Source: Siphonodentalium dalli (taxonomy: Eukaryota; Mollusca; Scaphopoda; Gadilida; Siphonodentaliidae). Taken from it: 64,000 bases of DNA. Every line of letters starts with the position of its first letter. Position 1 is the first letter of the stretch. Shown piece after piece: positions 44,145 to 55,547 of this stretch. The DNA lies in the NCBI GenBank assembly GCA_032622095.1, contig CP136066.1, positions 105,549,319 through 105,613,318 of the forward strand, in the 5' to 3' direction. The position numbers were made by a program, and so were the translations under genes. The notes beneath the pieces are model-generated. The model worked only from the letters and a program-made list of their open reading frames with translations. It had not been told where the DNA came from and did no database searches.

Positions 44145-44440
44145 CTTGGGTATTTCAAGCCTTTAATTTTATACAGCTTGGTTTGGTGTTTCAAACCTTT
44201 TGATACTGTATAAATTGGTTTGGTGTATCAAACCTTTTGAGTCTTGATACTTTATGTAACTTGAATTGGTTTGGTCTTTCAAACCTTGTGACACAGTATA
44301 AATTGATTTGGTGTTTCAAACCTTAAATATACTGGATTTTAGATAAACTACCGGCATGTATTCAACTGGCACCTGGTTTGGAATGTCAAACCTTTTGAGA
44401 TTATGTACAATCTGGTTTGGTATTTCAAACCTTAAATGTA
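44145..44440 (+). repeat. Array of short hairpins GGTTTG-N6-CAAACC
   Basis: GGTTTGGTGTTTCAAACC or variants at about 44145, 44180, 44217, 44268, 44305, 44375 and 44414, spaced 35-70 bases, with weaker forms at 44735 and 44778. Spacers include 'gatactgtataaatt'. Each unit can form a small stem. The irregular spacing and similar spacers separate it from a CRISPR array. Confidence 0.75.
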
Positions 44441-45122
44441 CCGGTATACAACTGGATTACTCCTACAAATTGGCACCCTGTATATATTCCTCACATATTT
44501 TGAAAGTGTCGTCTGGACAGACATTTACTTTCATATTAATCGTCCCCTTATTGCTGTATGTGAGTATTTTGGAATAATATAGACCTTATTAGAATTCACA
44601 AATTTTTATTGGCGATTTAGTAATTGAACATTTTGTACATGCACCCTTTAACGCTGGTTTAGTTGTTTGAACCTATTTCATTAGAAGGATCATTGTGCAA
44701 ATTAATGTGCAATCACCATGATTCTGTTGATCCAGGCTTGGTGATTCAAGTCTTTTAAATCAACTACTGTACCACTACTGGATTGGTGATCAAACCTTCT
44801 ACGTCAGTGGTGATTGAGTCATTCTTTAATCGACTCATTGAATTGTTTTTCTTCTCCCATTTAAAGGGAACATCTATTCATACTGAAATAGATAACACAT
44901 ATATCTGTTATCACTGTTAGGGTGTGATGAGTTAACTCAAATATGGTAAATTTGTAGCCATACTAAATTATTTCATCTCTTTTGTTTTATAGCATGGGAA
45001 ATAATGGCATGGGCTTCATCACTTGTTTAATGTGAATGGATCTGAATTTTACTCCTTTTTGTTTAATCTGAAATGAGGATTCCAGTCATTTGTCGACTGA
45101 CTTGGTCAGTCTTTAATTGACT
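44441..45122. other. Stretch downstream of the broken minus-strand ORF
   Basis: Contains a second copy of the ORF's terminal sequence ('ccatttaaagggaacatcta' near 44857 against 'ccaatttaaagcgaacatcc' near 45137). Otherwise no features. Confidence 0.45.
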
Positions 45123-46034
45123 CTATTTTTTCCTCCAATTTAAAGCGAACATCCATTCATCACATTTGGATGTATCGTCGTGCTGATCAGCAAATTGACT
45201 GATCTTTTCATTTGAACCGTCATACAATGGCAATTTGTCAGATTTCTTGTTTGTGGAACTGTTAACAAAACTTTGAGCTTCTGATTGATACATTGGTAGA
45301 CATTTGTCAATTTGTGGGACATTATTGGTACCATGACCGAATGTTTCAGTAAAGTTTGGGATTTCCATTGACAGGCATCTACCTTCTGAATTTATATTGT
45401 TAGCATCTGACAGATAACCATGACTCATTTCATTTGTGTGGGCTTTATTTTGGATTATTCCACTTATTCTATTATTGCGGAATATTTCGCATATTTGCTT
45501 CAGATCATTTCTTTCATTGTCTGGTTTGGTTATGCCTGGTTCTTTCAGACTTATTTTATCAGAGTTCATTGCGGTAAGGCTGGTTGCTTCATTTTAATGA
45601 GCACCAAGTTTACCACTTTTAGTTGGATATATAATTTCCATTTCCTCAATATCTTCATTGAGGATTGTTTCTGACACATCAGTTAAAATATCAAAAGATT
45701 CCCATATTTCTGAACATTCTGAATAGGAACAGAGTTTGTCAGATATTGCATTATCACTGTTGTCTGACTTTTGATGGGAAACACATGACTCTTCTAAGCC
45801 TTCTGAATTTATATGCTGTGGAGAATTTCTGGTTAAAGTCTCCCCACTTTTTGAGTATAAATCATATAAGCTACCTTTATTTGTATGTTGTGGAGAATAT
45901 CTGGTTAGAATCTCTCCACTTTTTGTGTATAGCTCATCAAGGCTCCCTTGGTTGGTACTAGTATGTTCTGGAGAATTTCTGGTCCCTCCATTTTGTGACA
46001 AAGTGTTGCGTTTTGACTTTTGTCGACACGACAT
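45123..46034 (-). pseudogene. Unrecognised ORF of about 303 codons with one in-frame TAA
   Basis: The ORFs 45594-46034 and 45123-45569 are in one frame, separated only by TAA at 45594-45596 and eight sense codons. The first half starts MSCRQKSKRNTLSQNGG and holds an internal repeat: GSLDELYTKSGEILTRYSP, then GSLYDLYSKSGETLTRNSP. The second half ends CDEWMFALNWRKK. Rich in Ser, Asn, Glu and Asp with no membrane segment, so probably a soluble, partly disordered protein. I do not recognise it. It is immediately divergent from the CHURC1 side and may share a promoter region with a gene to the right. The stop may be a pseudogene mutation, a polymorphism or a sequencing error. Splicing around it is unlikely, as the nearest possible intron would be under 30 bases. 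Confidence 0.5.
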
Positions 46035-47049
46035 TGTTGATTATGTGTGAAAACTCACTACAGTGTTTGATGTTGGTCATAACTGTTTAATAACCCTCTT
46101 ATGCATTGCAGTTTACCTAGAAAACTATATTTAATACCATATTCAATGCCGAAGATCTTATGTCTTTATTTATAATATTAGTCGAAATTCTACGGGATAA
46201 AGATATCCCATCAAAATTTCTGCGATGCCTGTAATGGGAGAGGTCGCTTCAAGTCCGGAAAGGAAGAATATGACACAAGACATGACAAAACCGCAATGTC
46301 CCCCTGCAATACATATAATAATGCATCACCTTGGCTTACATTTACCTTCCTTTTCCAAAAAAGAGACATTTGATGAGCCTTTTTCTCGAGTTCCAGGCAT
46401 ACCACACAATATCGAGGGGCATTTATGGCTGTTATCATTTAATCATGCCAGAACATGGGCTTCAGGGGGTCTAGACAGGAGGCAAAAAAAAAAGAGTCAG
46501 ATATCACTAAATCAAAGAAGAAGTTCAAAAATATTTTTCTCCAGTTCAAGATGGCAGATGTTGTTAATAGTTGGTGTGGATTATTGCCAGGAACCATATA
46601 GTTTACAATTTGTTCATATTGTCATTCGGTGTTGAATTTTAGGGCACATGACACTTGGGAGATTAACATTGAAGGTACTTTTTCTTGAGAGATATACTGA
46701 CCACCAGAGTATGGACTGTGTTCGTTTATCTCAGGTTATGGGTCCTGGGGTATTCCAAATTTAAGTGACACTGCCAGTGAAAAATTGACAGTAGGACCCA
46801 TAAAACTGAGTAATTTGAGAATTTGTGTTGTAATGTATACTTGTCTATACATTGTACTTCTTTAGTACATAATGTTCAGTATTCTCATATTCAACATCTA
46901 TGATTCTGATCATAGCTATTTACAATCTCTGAGGGATGGGTTAAACATCTGCTGATCATGATCGGCCTCTCATTATTTATCCAATTCATCCCAAAACTCT
47001 TATGGCTAATACATGTAGGGCTGACCTCTGGTAGTACTTGGATATTTAA
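46035..47049. other. Region between the broken ORF and the array element
   Basis: An ORF at 46225-46635 (+) and an opposing one at 46211-46438 (-) overlap. Neither shows a domain I can name, though the minus frame has clustered Cys (RYCVVCLE). The first exon of CHURC1 was expected in this region or upstream and not found. Confidence 0.35.
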
Positions 47050-48125
47050 ACTTTCTGCTTTCCTTATCGATCCAATGACTGTGTAATATTCAAAAATATC
47101 CCCTCTCCGAGTTGAGATACAGTGTCAATGACATAAGTAAAGTTTGAGCTATTGCCATGGCTTGGTATCCGTCGTCCGTGTGTGTGTGTGTGCGTGTGTG
47201 AGTCGTCAACAATACAGGCTACAGGTCGTACCTTTGATTGGATCATTATGAAATTTGTCATAGCTGTTAACATCAACATTTAGACCGGAACGATTCATTT
47301 TGGGGTCATTTGGAAAAAAAATTCAATCCATTAGCACGGGCTACAGGTTGTACTGTTCGTCTGATCATCATGAAATTTGTCATGGATGTTAATATTGACA
47401 TGTAGATGGGAACGAGTCATTTTGGGGTCATTCGGCCAAAAAAACATGGCCGCCAGCAGCCATCTTGGATTTTACTCTTTGCATGACTAAATCCTTTGGC
47501 ACGGGCTACAGGTCGTACCTTTGGTCTGATCATCGTGAAAAATTTGTCATGGCTGTTGAAATTGGAATGTGGATGGGAACGAGTCATTTTGGGGTCATTC
47601 GGACAAAAAACATGGTGGCCATCTTGGATTTTACTCTTTGCATGACTAAATCCTTTGGCACAGGCTACAGGTCGTACCTTTGGTTTGATCATCATGAAAT
47701 TTGTTATGGCTGTTGACATTGGGGTGTAGATAGGAACGAGTCATTTTGGGGTCATTCGGCCTTAAAACTTATCCACTGGCAGCCATCTTGGATTTTACTC
47801 TTTGCATGACTAAATCCTTTGGCACACCCTACAGTCCACTTCCCTCATCCGTTCATCTCCAGACTTCATATTAATCTTGATATTGATCTTACCAGATTGA
47901 AGCTATCAAATGTTTTTGAATTTCATTGGAAAACATAGCCGCCATGAGCAACCATCTTGGATTTTACTTTTATATATATATATCTCTTCATGTTGATAAT
48001 CTAGTATTATTTAGACATTTCAACTTTCCACCTTCCTAATCGCTCCATTGACTGTAACACATGAAATTATTCCCCTTCCAAGTTGAGCTACAGTGTCATT
48101 GACACTTTCATTTTCAATTGACAAG
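47050..48125 (+). mobile_element. Pearl/Helentron-like array element, about 4 units of 160 bp
   Basis: A 3'-end-like segment ('cgagttgagatacagtgtca', 47108) is followed by the 5' head 'gtaaagtttgagctattgcc' (47138). Then come units with 'aacatggccgccagcagcca' and 'catcttggattttactcttt' at about 47445, 47610 and 47770, and another 3' end ('ccaagttgagctacagtgtc', about 48079). Same family as 59751-62345. A TG microsatellite lies at 47176-47199. ORFs 47417-47719 and 47465-47716 are by-products. Confidence 0.72.
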
Positions 48126-48469
48126 GGGAACTATAATGAATTTAACAGTTCTCCTGTATCAAATACCTGGACCCTCTCCTTTGGAGGTGGAAACTTTGAA
48201 ATGACACTTAAAACTTGTCACAGTCAGGTGTACATGTATTTATAATTATTTGTCGAGGTCTATAGGCAGGCAGGTTGTTGTCTGGGCATTCAAATGGGCA
48301 CGAGACCGTTAGCGTGATAACTAAATCAATCGTCAACTGACATTTGGTATATGGGTAGCTCACAAGAATATCTAGTTCGAGTTCACGACCATTAGCGCAA
48401 ACAAACTGACCAATTTCAACGACATTCGGTATATGAGTCTAGAATCACCTCTAGATGGGAGCTGTCAAA

Positions 48470-49060
48470 TTTGAATGATTTTCAATGAAAAATATGGCTG
48501 CTGGCAGCCATCTTGGATTTTACTCTTTGCATCACTAAATCCTGTAGCACACCATACATAGTATGTCCCTCAAACTTTATATGGATCCTCGGGGTGACCT
48601 CTAGATGGATACTTACCATTTTTCCCGAATTCTGTTAAAAACATGGCTGCCAGCACCATCTTGGATTTACTCTTTGTATGACTAAATCCTTTAGCACACC
48701 TTACAGTTACAGGTCACATTTCTCTTCAAATCATCACAAAACTTCATATGGATCTTCGGGGTGACCTCTAGATGGGAGCGTCCATTTTTTTTCCAAAATT
48801 TGTAAAAAAAAAAACATGACAGCCATCTTGGATTTCAAATGTGAATCCATCAGAACATCCTGCAGCACCCATTTATTGGAGAATTGTTTTGAAACTTTAC
48901 AGGCTTGTTTGGGATCACCTCTAGATGGGAGCTATCAAGTTTAAACGATTTTCAATGAAAAACATGGCCGACGGCAGCCGTCTTGGAATTTACTCATTGC
49001 ATCACTAAATCCTTTAACAGATCCGCAGAGCATATCCCTCATTCGATCATCACCAGATTT
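48470..49060 (+). repeat. Diverged units of the same array family
   Basis: Four decayed units with 'gcagccatcttggattttac'-like cores at about 48503, 48650, 48818 and 48972, spaced about 160 bases, without head or tail. An older copy than the one at 47.1 kb. A last fragment appears at about 50755-50910. Confidence 0.6.
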
Positions 49061-49537
49061 TAATAATTCTTTTGCAACAGATCCACCCTTTCAAGCAAAC
49101 ATTTTAATTTTTACTTCTATTAATAGAAATATATATGTCTCACTATATATGTGGTAATAAAAGTAAAATGAAATAAATTTAGAAAGCCCAGAAATTTATG
49201 CAGGGACATGATATGCCTCAAATCCATCTGGAGTGCTTTTCATTTTGATGCTTTATTTCTCATTTAATACTCAACAGTTGGGCTGAAATTGCCCGATTTC
49301 AATACTGCTATGATCCTGCGAATATTTTGTTTGTGTTTGAACCAAATGTCGAACCAAATTCAAACTAAATATTCATAAATCGAATCAAATATTGAATCGA
49401 ACATAACCAAAGATTGGACAAGGCAAGAATGTCAATAACCAGGGATATTTTTCAACCACAGTTGTCCAGGAATGTTTTTTTTTTAATTATTACATGTATT
49501 AGTATATACAAATTAAAAGTTGTTTTTTCACTTACAG

Positions 49538-49673
49538 GGTACAATGTGTCTTGAGAACGGATCATATCTACTGAATTTTGTGGGCTGCAGTCAGTGTAAG
49601 ACACTTGACTTTATAGACATAGCAAACAGAGTTACCACAGAAGATAATGATGAAGAAATAATAACTTATGAAC
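49538..49673 (+). CDS. CHURC1: CHURC1 exon 2
   Basis: Acceptor TTTTTTCACTTACAG, donor C|GTATGT. 45 codons plus one base: GTMCLENGSYLLNFVGC, then DFIDIANRVTTEDNDEE and IITYE. An internal ATG (codon 3) could act as a start if exon 1 is lost. Confidence 0.88.
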
Positions 49674-52600
49674 GTATGTACAAATAAATTAACAATGAAC
49701 TAGCTAATTACTTCAGTTATTAGCATAATTGATATTATTGATATCATAAATTGACTGGCTATAAAATAATTTGTAATCACCAACTATCATTATTCTCTTT
49801 TATCTGTTTCCCTGAACAAAACATTTCACTGGTTTATATACATGTAGTCTGTAGAATTTCTTTATACTCTAAGCTTTAAAAAATGTATTCAGGGCTCTAG
49901 GCCACTTTTCAGCTGAACTTGACATTTTTTTATTGATATCAACTTGTTTAGAATTATTTCAGTATAACAAAGGAAAAAATTCCCTTCTCATATTTATTTT
50001 GGCACATTTCCATAATTTAGGCAAAGCGTTTACCGACTTGAATTTGGGGGAATATAAAAATTATATAGAATATATAGCTAGTGTCATTGCTTAAAATGTT
50101 TATGTCCGTAAGGGGGATTTGAGCATCTATTGGGCGAGGCTCTGCTGAGTCCAATAGATGCCAAATCCCCTGAGCGGACATAAACAGTTTAAACGACAAC
50201 ATTAGCTACATATTTTATTTATCCATCGCACAAAACATGCATTTTGTGCATAAAATCTGTCATGTTCCTCAGTGTTACATTCGTTACTTCGATGACACCC
50301 TTACATTTATTAGGTCAAGCGAGCTAATTAGCATTCATGACGTGCAAAAACCAGAGTGCAGCTTAGAGAGCGAAATATTTTTTTTTATGTTTTCTAAGTT
50401 GGCCTTGTACTAATGATTTATAAATGTTTTAGAGCGAAAACACGTATCCGATTACGAATGTTGTATCAATTGCGGTGAATTATGGACGATAAAAAGGTCC
50501 CAAAATCACAATAACGTCATTCAGGTCGGTTGACGTCCCCTAGTTACCTGCGCAATTTGCATATGCAATTACGTCATGAAAGTAGTACTAACCTAATAAA
50601 GATACGTTGACCTAATAAAGCTACTTTGACGTAATAAACGTAACTTTTATTAGGCAGGCTTTATGTAGGCAATAGAGGTAGTGAGAGGTGGATAAATATA
50701 TATATATATGTATAGGCCTGCCCCCTAAGGCCACATCCCTCCTCCAAATGTCACTGAACTGTACATGGATCTTCATGATCACCTCTGGATGGGAGCTATC
50801 AAAGTAGAACAATTTTTTTTATGAAAAACATGATCTTGAATTTTACTCTTTGTATGACAAATTCCTTCGGCACACCCTACTGGCCACATACTTCATTTGA
50901 TCATAACCAAACATCAGACAACAATAATTAATTTGTTAATTTTATCGATTACAATCTTTGGTGAATATATAGATCTAGTGGGCGTCATTTATATGTTGCA
51001 TATTTGTGTTGTTTTTTCAGTGGAATTAAGCAAAAAACACGTTCTGTGTTGACTAGATTTCGTATATTGATTGACATTTATAACTGAAGATCTGGAACAT
51101 AAATACATCAATAATGTTATCATCTATTTGATTTTCTTATAATTGTCTGGACAATTTATTGAATACCATGCGATAAAATTTGCAATATTTAATTTGGTAT
51201 GTGCTACTGAGGTAAGGAGATGCCAGTAAAGTTTGAATATTTGTTCTGCGACATGTGCTACCAACCTGTTCACTTCACAGATGGCTCATTTTGTATTGTC
51301 TACACAATAACTTTAATGATATGTGACAGAAAGTATATAGTCAGTCTCTATCTAAATTATTGGTATTAAAGGCCCACTTTATTTTCGAACCCCCAGATCA
51401 CATATGTAAAATATATGCCATATTATATACCATTTGAAAGAGGAAGCTCAACAGCATTGTATTATCAACTTATGTGGTGCAATAAACAGTGAACTTGTTG
51501 TTTTTGTTGAGGTACCAACATTTTTTTTGGTGTTTAAGTTTCATCTGGATTGTACTGCAAGTCTATTATTTTCAATGGAAAGGGGAATAACTCTATATAT
51601 TAGTTTGAATTCTGTTGCATTCTTGGAGTGAAACGGGGGAAATGTTTCTATGATTTTCTACTTTCTATTACTCTATGGCCACTTTTTAAGAGACAGATGA
51701 TCCAAAGTGATGAATTATAGTATTTTAATCATATTTTATGTCATAGATTGTTATTAAAACCATATATTATTGCACTATAAAAAAATAATCGGTGACTCAA
51801 AAATTAAATGGGCATTTCCTATATGTATAACCCTTGCTATACTAAATACTCATTGAAAAGTAGTTCCCTTAGGAAATGTTCAGATAATTAGTTCAACAAA
51901 TGGCCACAGGTCTAACGCTAGTCCCATAGGTTGTTTGTTGACTTATTATCAGAACATTTCCCCGCAATAAATAGGACACCTTCTGTACTTGTATTACATG
52001 TATGCGTCATCCACTTAATGGACCATTCCAATGTATACTTTTATAACCAAGTGGGAGAACCCTTTCAGTATAGAAAAGGTTAAACAAGATGTGATAGCAA
52101 GTAAATCTGTGGCTCAAATCATTCATATAATAAGTTCAACAAATGACTATAGGTTGTTTGTTGAACTTATTATTTGAACATTTCCCCACCAATGAATATG
52201 TTTCCTTCTGCTCTTGTATTTTCTGTTTTTCTGTTGATTATCTACTTTTATTATCTGATCTCCGCTCCAAATGAATACTAGACCATTCCAATGTATACCA
52301 TTAGGCACTGTCTGATTACATCCCAGACTCAGGACTTCTCATTACCGAGTCAGGGTTTTCATCAGACTGCATCTGGCTGTTCAACATTCTGTTATATTTG
52401 ATATTGATTTGGTCACTATCCCATTGTTTTATGTAAAAAATTTATTACTGGTGTATACAGATTTCATCAAATCTTGTGAGCATAAATACCTGATGTATTG
52501 TATGCTGTGCCTATGTAATTCCTGTGATATTTGCCAAACTCTCATACGTTTTCACAATTGAAATAATTGTGGGACGATATTGAGATCTAGGTGATATAAT

Positions 52601-55091
52601 GTATTTAGACTAATCGAGGGTGACCTTCTAACATATTAGAGCTTTTTAAATAAAACCTTTGACATACGATAAAATTTGCAATACTTACGCTGAGAATTGG
52701 TTGTTTAAACTAAACTGAAACTTATGTACTCTTATGTGCAAACTAAAGAGTTATACAGTTAAACACATCAATCGAATAATTACAGTTGTCTCAAAATGTC
52801 AATCTTGCAAAACTGTTAAAACTGTAGTAACAAAATCTCTTTTGAAATGTAATTGAGTTTTAAGAAACTTCTCTATCAGAAATGAAGTGACAGAAAAAAA
52901 GTGTGATTAAAGGCCCACTTAATTTTCGAACCACCAGATCACATTATATACAACATATTCCATATTATATACCATTTGAAAGAGGAAGCTCCAAAACATT
53001 GTATTATCAACTGATCCGGTCGAATAAACTGGGAACATATTGTTTTTGTAGAGGTACTAGTACTAAGGTGTGTTCTGTGATTAATTTTGATCCACACTGT
53101 ACTATAAAGTCTATTTTTCAGATCTGTGCAAGAACTGTGGTCATGTAATCGCAAATCATGAATATACCTTTAGAGTAGAGGATGATGAGTATCAGGTATG
53201 TGCATTGATTCAGCTTCCAAGCAGGCCTCAAAATATGGTGCTGGACATTTGCAGATTGAGGTACCAAGAGGGTGAATTTAGTGACGCTACACGGCAGGCT
53301 ACCATCACTAAATTCACTCTCTGAGGGCCTCGTTATACTTAGGCCTCAACTTCTCTGGAAAGAATCTTTATTATCAAATTAACAAGTATTTTAGTTTCTT
53401 TAGAAAGATTCTTCAGAAAGATTATTTTTCATTTTTAGTTTAGTTTCCAAATATGCCCAAATTGTCAGACGACACAATGCATAATCATACTTTCATTCCT
53501 TCCCGTCCGACCCCACTCTACACTTAATGAAGAGCAGGCGCGAAACAAAAGGGGATTAAACTTAATAAAAGCCCTTGGGCAATCGATGATCTATATTATT
53601 CTATTTTACTGTAAAATGTTTGTCAAATGTTTAAATATGTTATTATGATTGGAATAAATATGTTTACACCAATGCATAATCAACATGCTTAATGGGTGCA
53701 CATTACCATCTGGGAACTTAATTCTGTGTCTAGATTTCTCATAGCAGATGATGTCATGCATATTGAGGTCCCAAGATGATTTTTGTGGCGCTAGCCCACT
53801 GTATGGGGTAGCATCACTAAATAAATTCACCCTCTGGGGACCTCATTCTGCAAATGTCCCGAACGATATTTTCAGGCCTGCTTCCAGGCAATAATGTGAG
53901 AATTTAGCAGATACAGTAATGCTCTAAATAATCGACTCCTTAACCACAGCAGTGAGAGCTTTCCAATGAATGGCAACAAGCCATATTTCCGACTAAATCC
54001 TGAAAAATTACCCATAATTCTGCTGTGGTTAAGGAGTCAATTATTTAGAGCATTACTGTACAATTACAAAAACTTGAATATTTTTAACCCCCACAAATGA
54101 GGTCTGGCAGGGATATAAAAATGGATTCCAAGCATCAGTCCACCCACTTGTCTCTCCATCAACCCAAAACAGCTTTGTAGCTTCTATAGAACAGAGATAC
54201 TGTTTCTGATTGAACTCTGTAGAATATTAAGAGATGTAATTAATATCTACTAAGTAACTTAGCTTTGCCATCAAGTTGGTGTAAACAATATTTATTCCCA
54301 ATACAAATATTTAATATTTTAACAAAATGCTAGTGGATGATTATGGGTGATTGGAATGGGATGAGACAATAAGTCTACAGTAATGCCCTAAATAATCGAC
54401 TCCTTAACCACAGCAGAATTATGGGTAACTTTTCAGGATTTAGTCCGAAATATGGCTTGTTGCATTCATCGGAAAGCTCTCAGTCATTACTGTATTGTGG
54501 TTTTTTTGTAAGTCCTCTGCCATCAAGTCAATTCGCTGATTCTCATTTCTTTTACAAAAGAGTAAAAAGTGTTCTTCATCTTCAAGTTGCCCGCACAAAG
54601 AACAGACTCATTTGTAGATATCAGGTTTCGGACTTTTGTACTTATCTTTCTCAATTGCAAGTCTGTGGGCTCTATTCCTCATAGAAGTAAGATATTTTGA
54701 CAGATATTTAGGTATTCCCAATGTCACATAATTATGTTGTACTTTAAACTCTTTGTGTAAATTTTCCTAAAAAGATGAAGTTTGTTGTTCATCGTTATGT
54801 AAATTCATCAATCTTACATCCCCAACTTTCTTGGGATGAGAAAAACAAACAATTTCACTGAGTATGTATGTTGCTTTCTTGGAATTGCATTACTTTTTGG
54901 TATATCATGTTTATTTCGTCTCTTGTGTGCACTGTTATTAGCATATGGCATAACTTGTAGGTCCAACTAATACATAAGGTGACATATTTTGTCTTTCAAA
55001 GTGCTATGAGATGGAATGCATGCTGTGTGGACGCAGTGATGACCAAAAGAGTATCCTTCCACAGAACCCAAGAGGACAGATTCTTTTATAG
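49538..55091 (+). CDS. CHURC1: Churchill zinc-binding protein, exons 2-4 (gene model)
   Basis: Exons 49538-49673, 53122-53195 and 55002-55091 join in phase into 99 residues ending in TAG. Known Churchill proteins are about 112 residues, so only about 13 N-terminal residues (the short first exon) are missing, and I could not find that exon. Family features visible: CLENGSYLLNFVGCSQC, EEIITYEH, LCKNCGHVIANHEYTF, and a terminal MECMLCGRSDD followed by SILPQNPRG. The Cys and His residues are the zinc ligands of this small all-beta protein. In vertebrates Churchill was described as a regulator of FGF response and neural induction; its molecular role in invertebrates is not settled. Introns (3.4 and 1.8 kb) hold MITEs of families A, B and C. 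Exon 3 directly follows a MITE fragment. AATAAA at 55542-55547 may be the poly(A) signal. Confidence 0.9.
50098..50187. repeat. Hairpin of about 90 bp
   Basis: 'tttatgtccg' and 'cggacataaa' arms, then 'gggggatttgagcatctatt' against 'aatagatgccaaatcccc', close on a loop near 50140. In CHURC1 intron 2. Confidence 0.75.
51370..51815. mobile_element. Family A MITE copy 3 (inverted, right TTAA lost)
   Basis: Begins after TTAA (51366-51369) with AGGCCCACTTTATTTTCGAA and ends 'ctcaaaaattaaatgggcat', where the flanking TTAA has decayed to TTCC. Only one arm of the central hairpin remains (51570-51600). Confidence 0.82.
52911..53116. mobile_element. Family A MITE copy 4, right-truncated, abutting CHURC1 exon 3
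   Basis: Begins after TTAA (52907-52910) with AGGCCCACTTAATTTTCGAA and follows the family to 'gtactataaagtctattt', just before the hairpin core. The next bases are the exon 3 acceptor CAG at 53119-53121. Confidence 0.8.
53122..53195 (+). CDS. CHURC1: CHURC1 exon 3
   Basis: Acceptor CTATTTTTCAG, donor CAG|GTATGT. The 74 nt complete the His codon and encode LCKNCGHVIANHEYTFRVED and then DEYQ. It contains the C-x2-C and H that bind zinc. The pyrimidine tract lies at the broken end of a family A MITE. Confidence 0.88.
53224..53347. mobile_element. Family B hairpin copy 2 (degenerate)
   Basis: 'gcagattgaggtaccaagag' and 'ggtgaatttagtgacgctac' pair with 'accatcactaaattcactct' and 'gagggcctcg'. 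Intron 3 of CHURC1. Confidence 0.65.
53763..53882. mobile_element. Family B hairpin copy 3 (left arm damaged)
   Basis: The right arm 'gtagcatcactaa...aattcaccctctggggacct' is intact; the left arm is diverged. Confidence 0.65.
53913..54059. mobile_element. Family C hairpin copy 2 (left arm partly deleted)
   Basis: Ends CAGTAATGCTCTAAATAATC and GAGCATTACTG. The left arm jumps from 'ccttaaccacagcag' straight to the loop, so it lacks about 75 bases. Confidence 0.78.
54377..54494. mobile_element. Family C hairpin copy 3 (right arm deleted)
   Basis: The left arm runs from CAGTAATGCCCTAAATAATC to 'cggaaagctctcag', then joins directly to the terminal 'tcattactgta'. A mirror-type deletion of copy 2. 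Confidence 0.75.
55002..55091 (+). CDS. CHURC1: CHURC1 exon 4, with stop
   Basis: Acceptor TTTGTCTTTCAAAG, then 29 codons, CYEMECMLCGRSDDQKS and ILPQNPRGQILL, and TAG. A C-x2-C pair completes the zinc site. The final bases are partly duplicated at 55158. Confidence 0.87.
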   Translation, partial: CYEMECMLCGRSDDQKSILPQNPRGQILL

Positions 55092-55290
55092 CGATAGTGG
55101 CTTCTGCAAGCTTTCCTTATCAGTCTATTATGGCTAAAGACATCAGACTACTAGTACTACATCATAACCCAAGAAGACAGATTCTTCAGACGTCATGCAA
55201 ATAGCATGTTGAGCAATGGTGCCTGCTGCAAGCTTGCCATAATCTATTCAGTCTAGTATGGCTAAAGACATTCAGACTACTAGATCAGAA
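55068..55290 (+). repeat. Direct duplication of CHURC1 end and 3' UTR
   Basis: 'acccaagaggacagattctt' (55068) recurs as 'acccaagaagacagattctt' (55157), and 'tatggctaaagacatcagac' (55130) as 'tatggctaaagacattcaga' (55257). The second copy has an extra 30-base insert after the first motif. Confidence 0.78.
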
Positions 55291-55541
55291 CGTCTGCTGC
55301 ATGATTTCTTTATGCAATGCAGTTTTTGATGGTTACAAAGATAGCTAAAACATCACTTTACATTGTGCCTTAAAGCAACTCATTTTGTTCACTGATCACA
55401 GTAATTTGTTAGTTTTGTCACATTCTGAGGATGAATATAGGTTAACTTATAAGGATGCTATATACATGCACAAAGTGACAGAAATTCATGATCAATTTTA
55501 AAGTTTCCACAGACACTCATCATTAATGCCATATCACAATG

Positions 55542-55547
55542 AATAAA
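55542..55547 (+). terminator. Candidate CHURC1 polyadenylation signal
   Basis: The first AATAAA after the stop at 55091; a second is at about 55689. Position alone supports it. Confidence 0.4.

Noticed and set aside
44145-44800. CRISPR-like repeat and spacer layout
   Set aside because: Spacing is irregular, the spacers resemble each other, and the context is eukaryotic.
45594-45596. Recoding of the TAA stop (for example as an amino acid)
   Set aside because: TAA is not used for selenocysteine and no recoding signal is visible; mutation or error is simpler.
46040-46060. ATGTGTGAAAACTC as CHURC1 exon 1
   Set aside because: After M-C the residues do not match the Churchill N-terminus, and no suitable donor follows.
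46211-46635. Overlapping ORFs of 136 and 75 codons with a Cys pair resembling a zinc-binding end of piggyBac proteins
   Set aside because: Similarity is too weak and the Cys pattern is incomplete.
47417-47719. ORFs in the array elements on both strands
   Set aside because: They follow the 160-bp units and are not conserved in frame between units.
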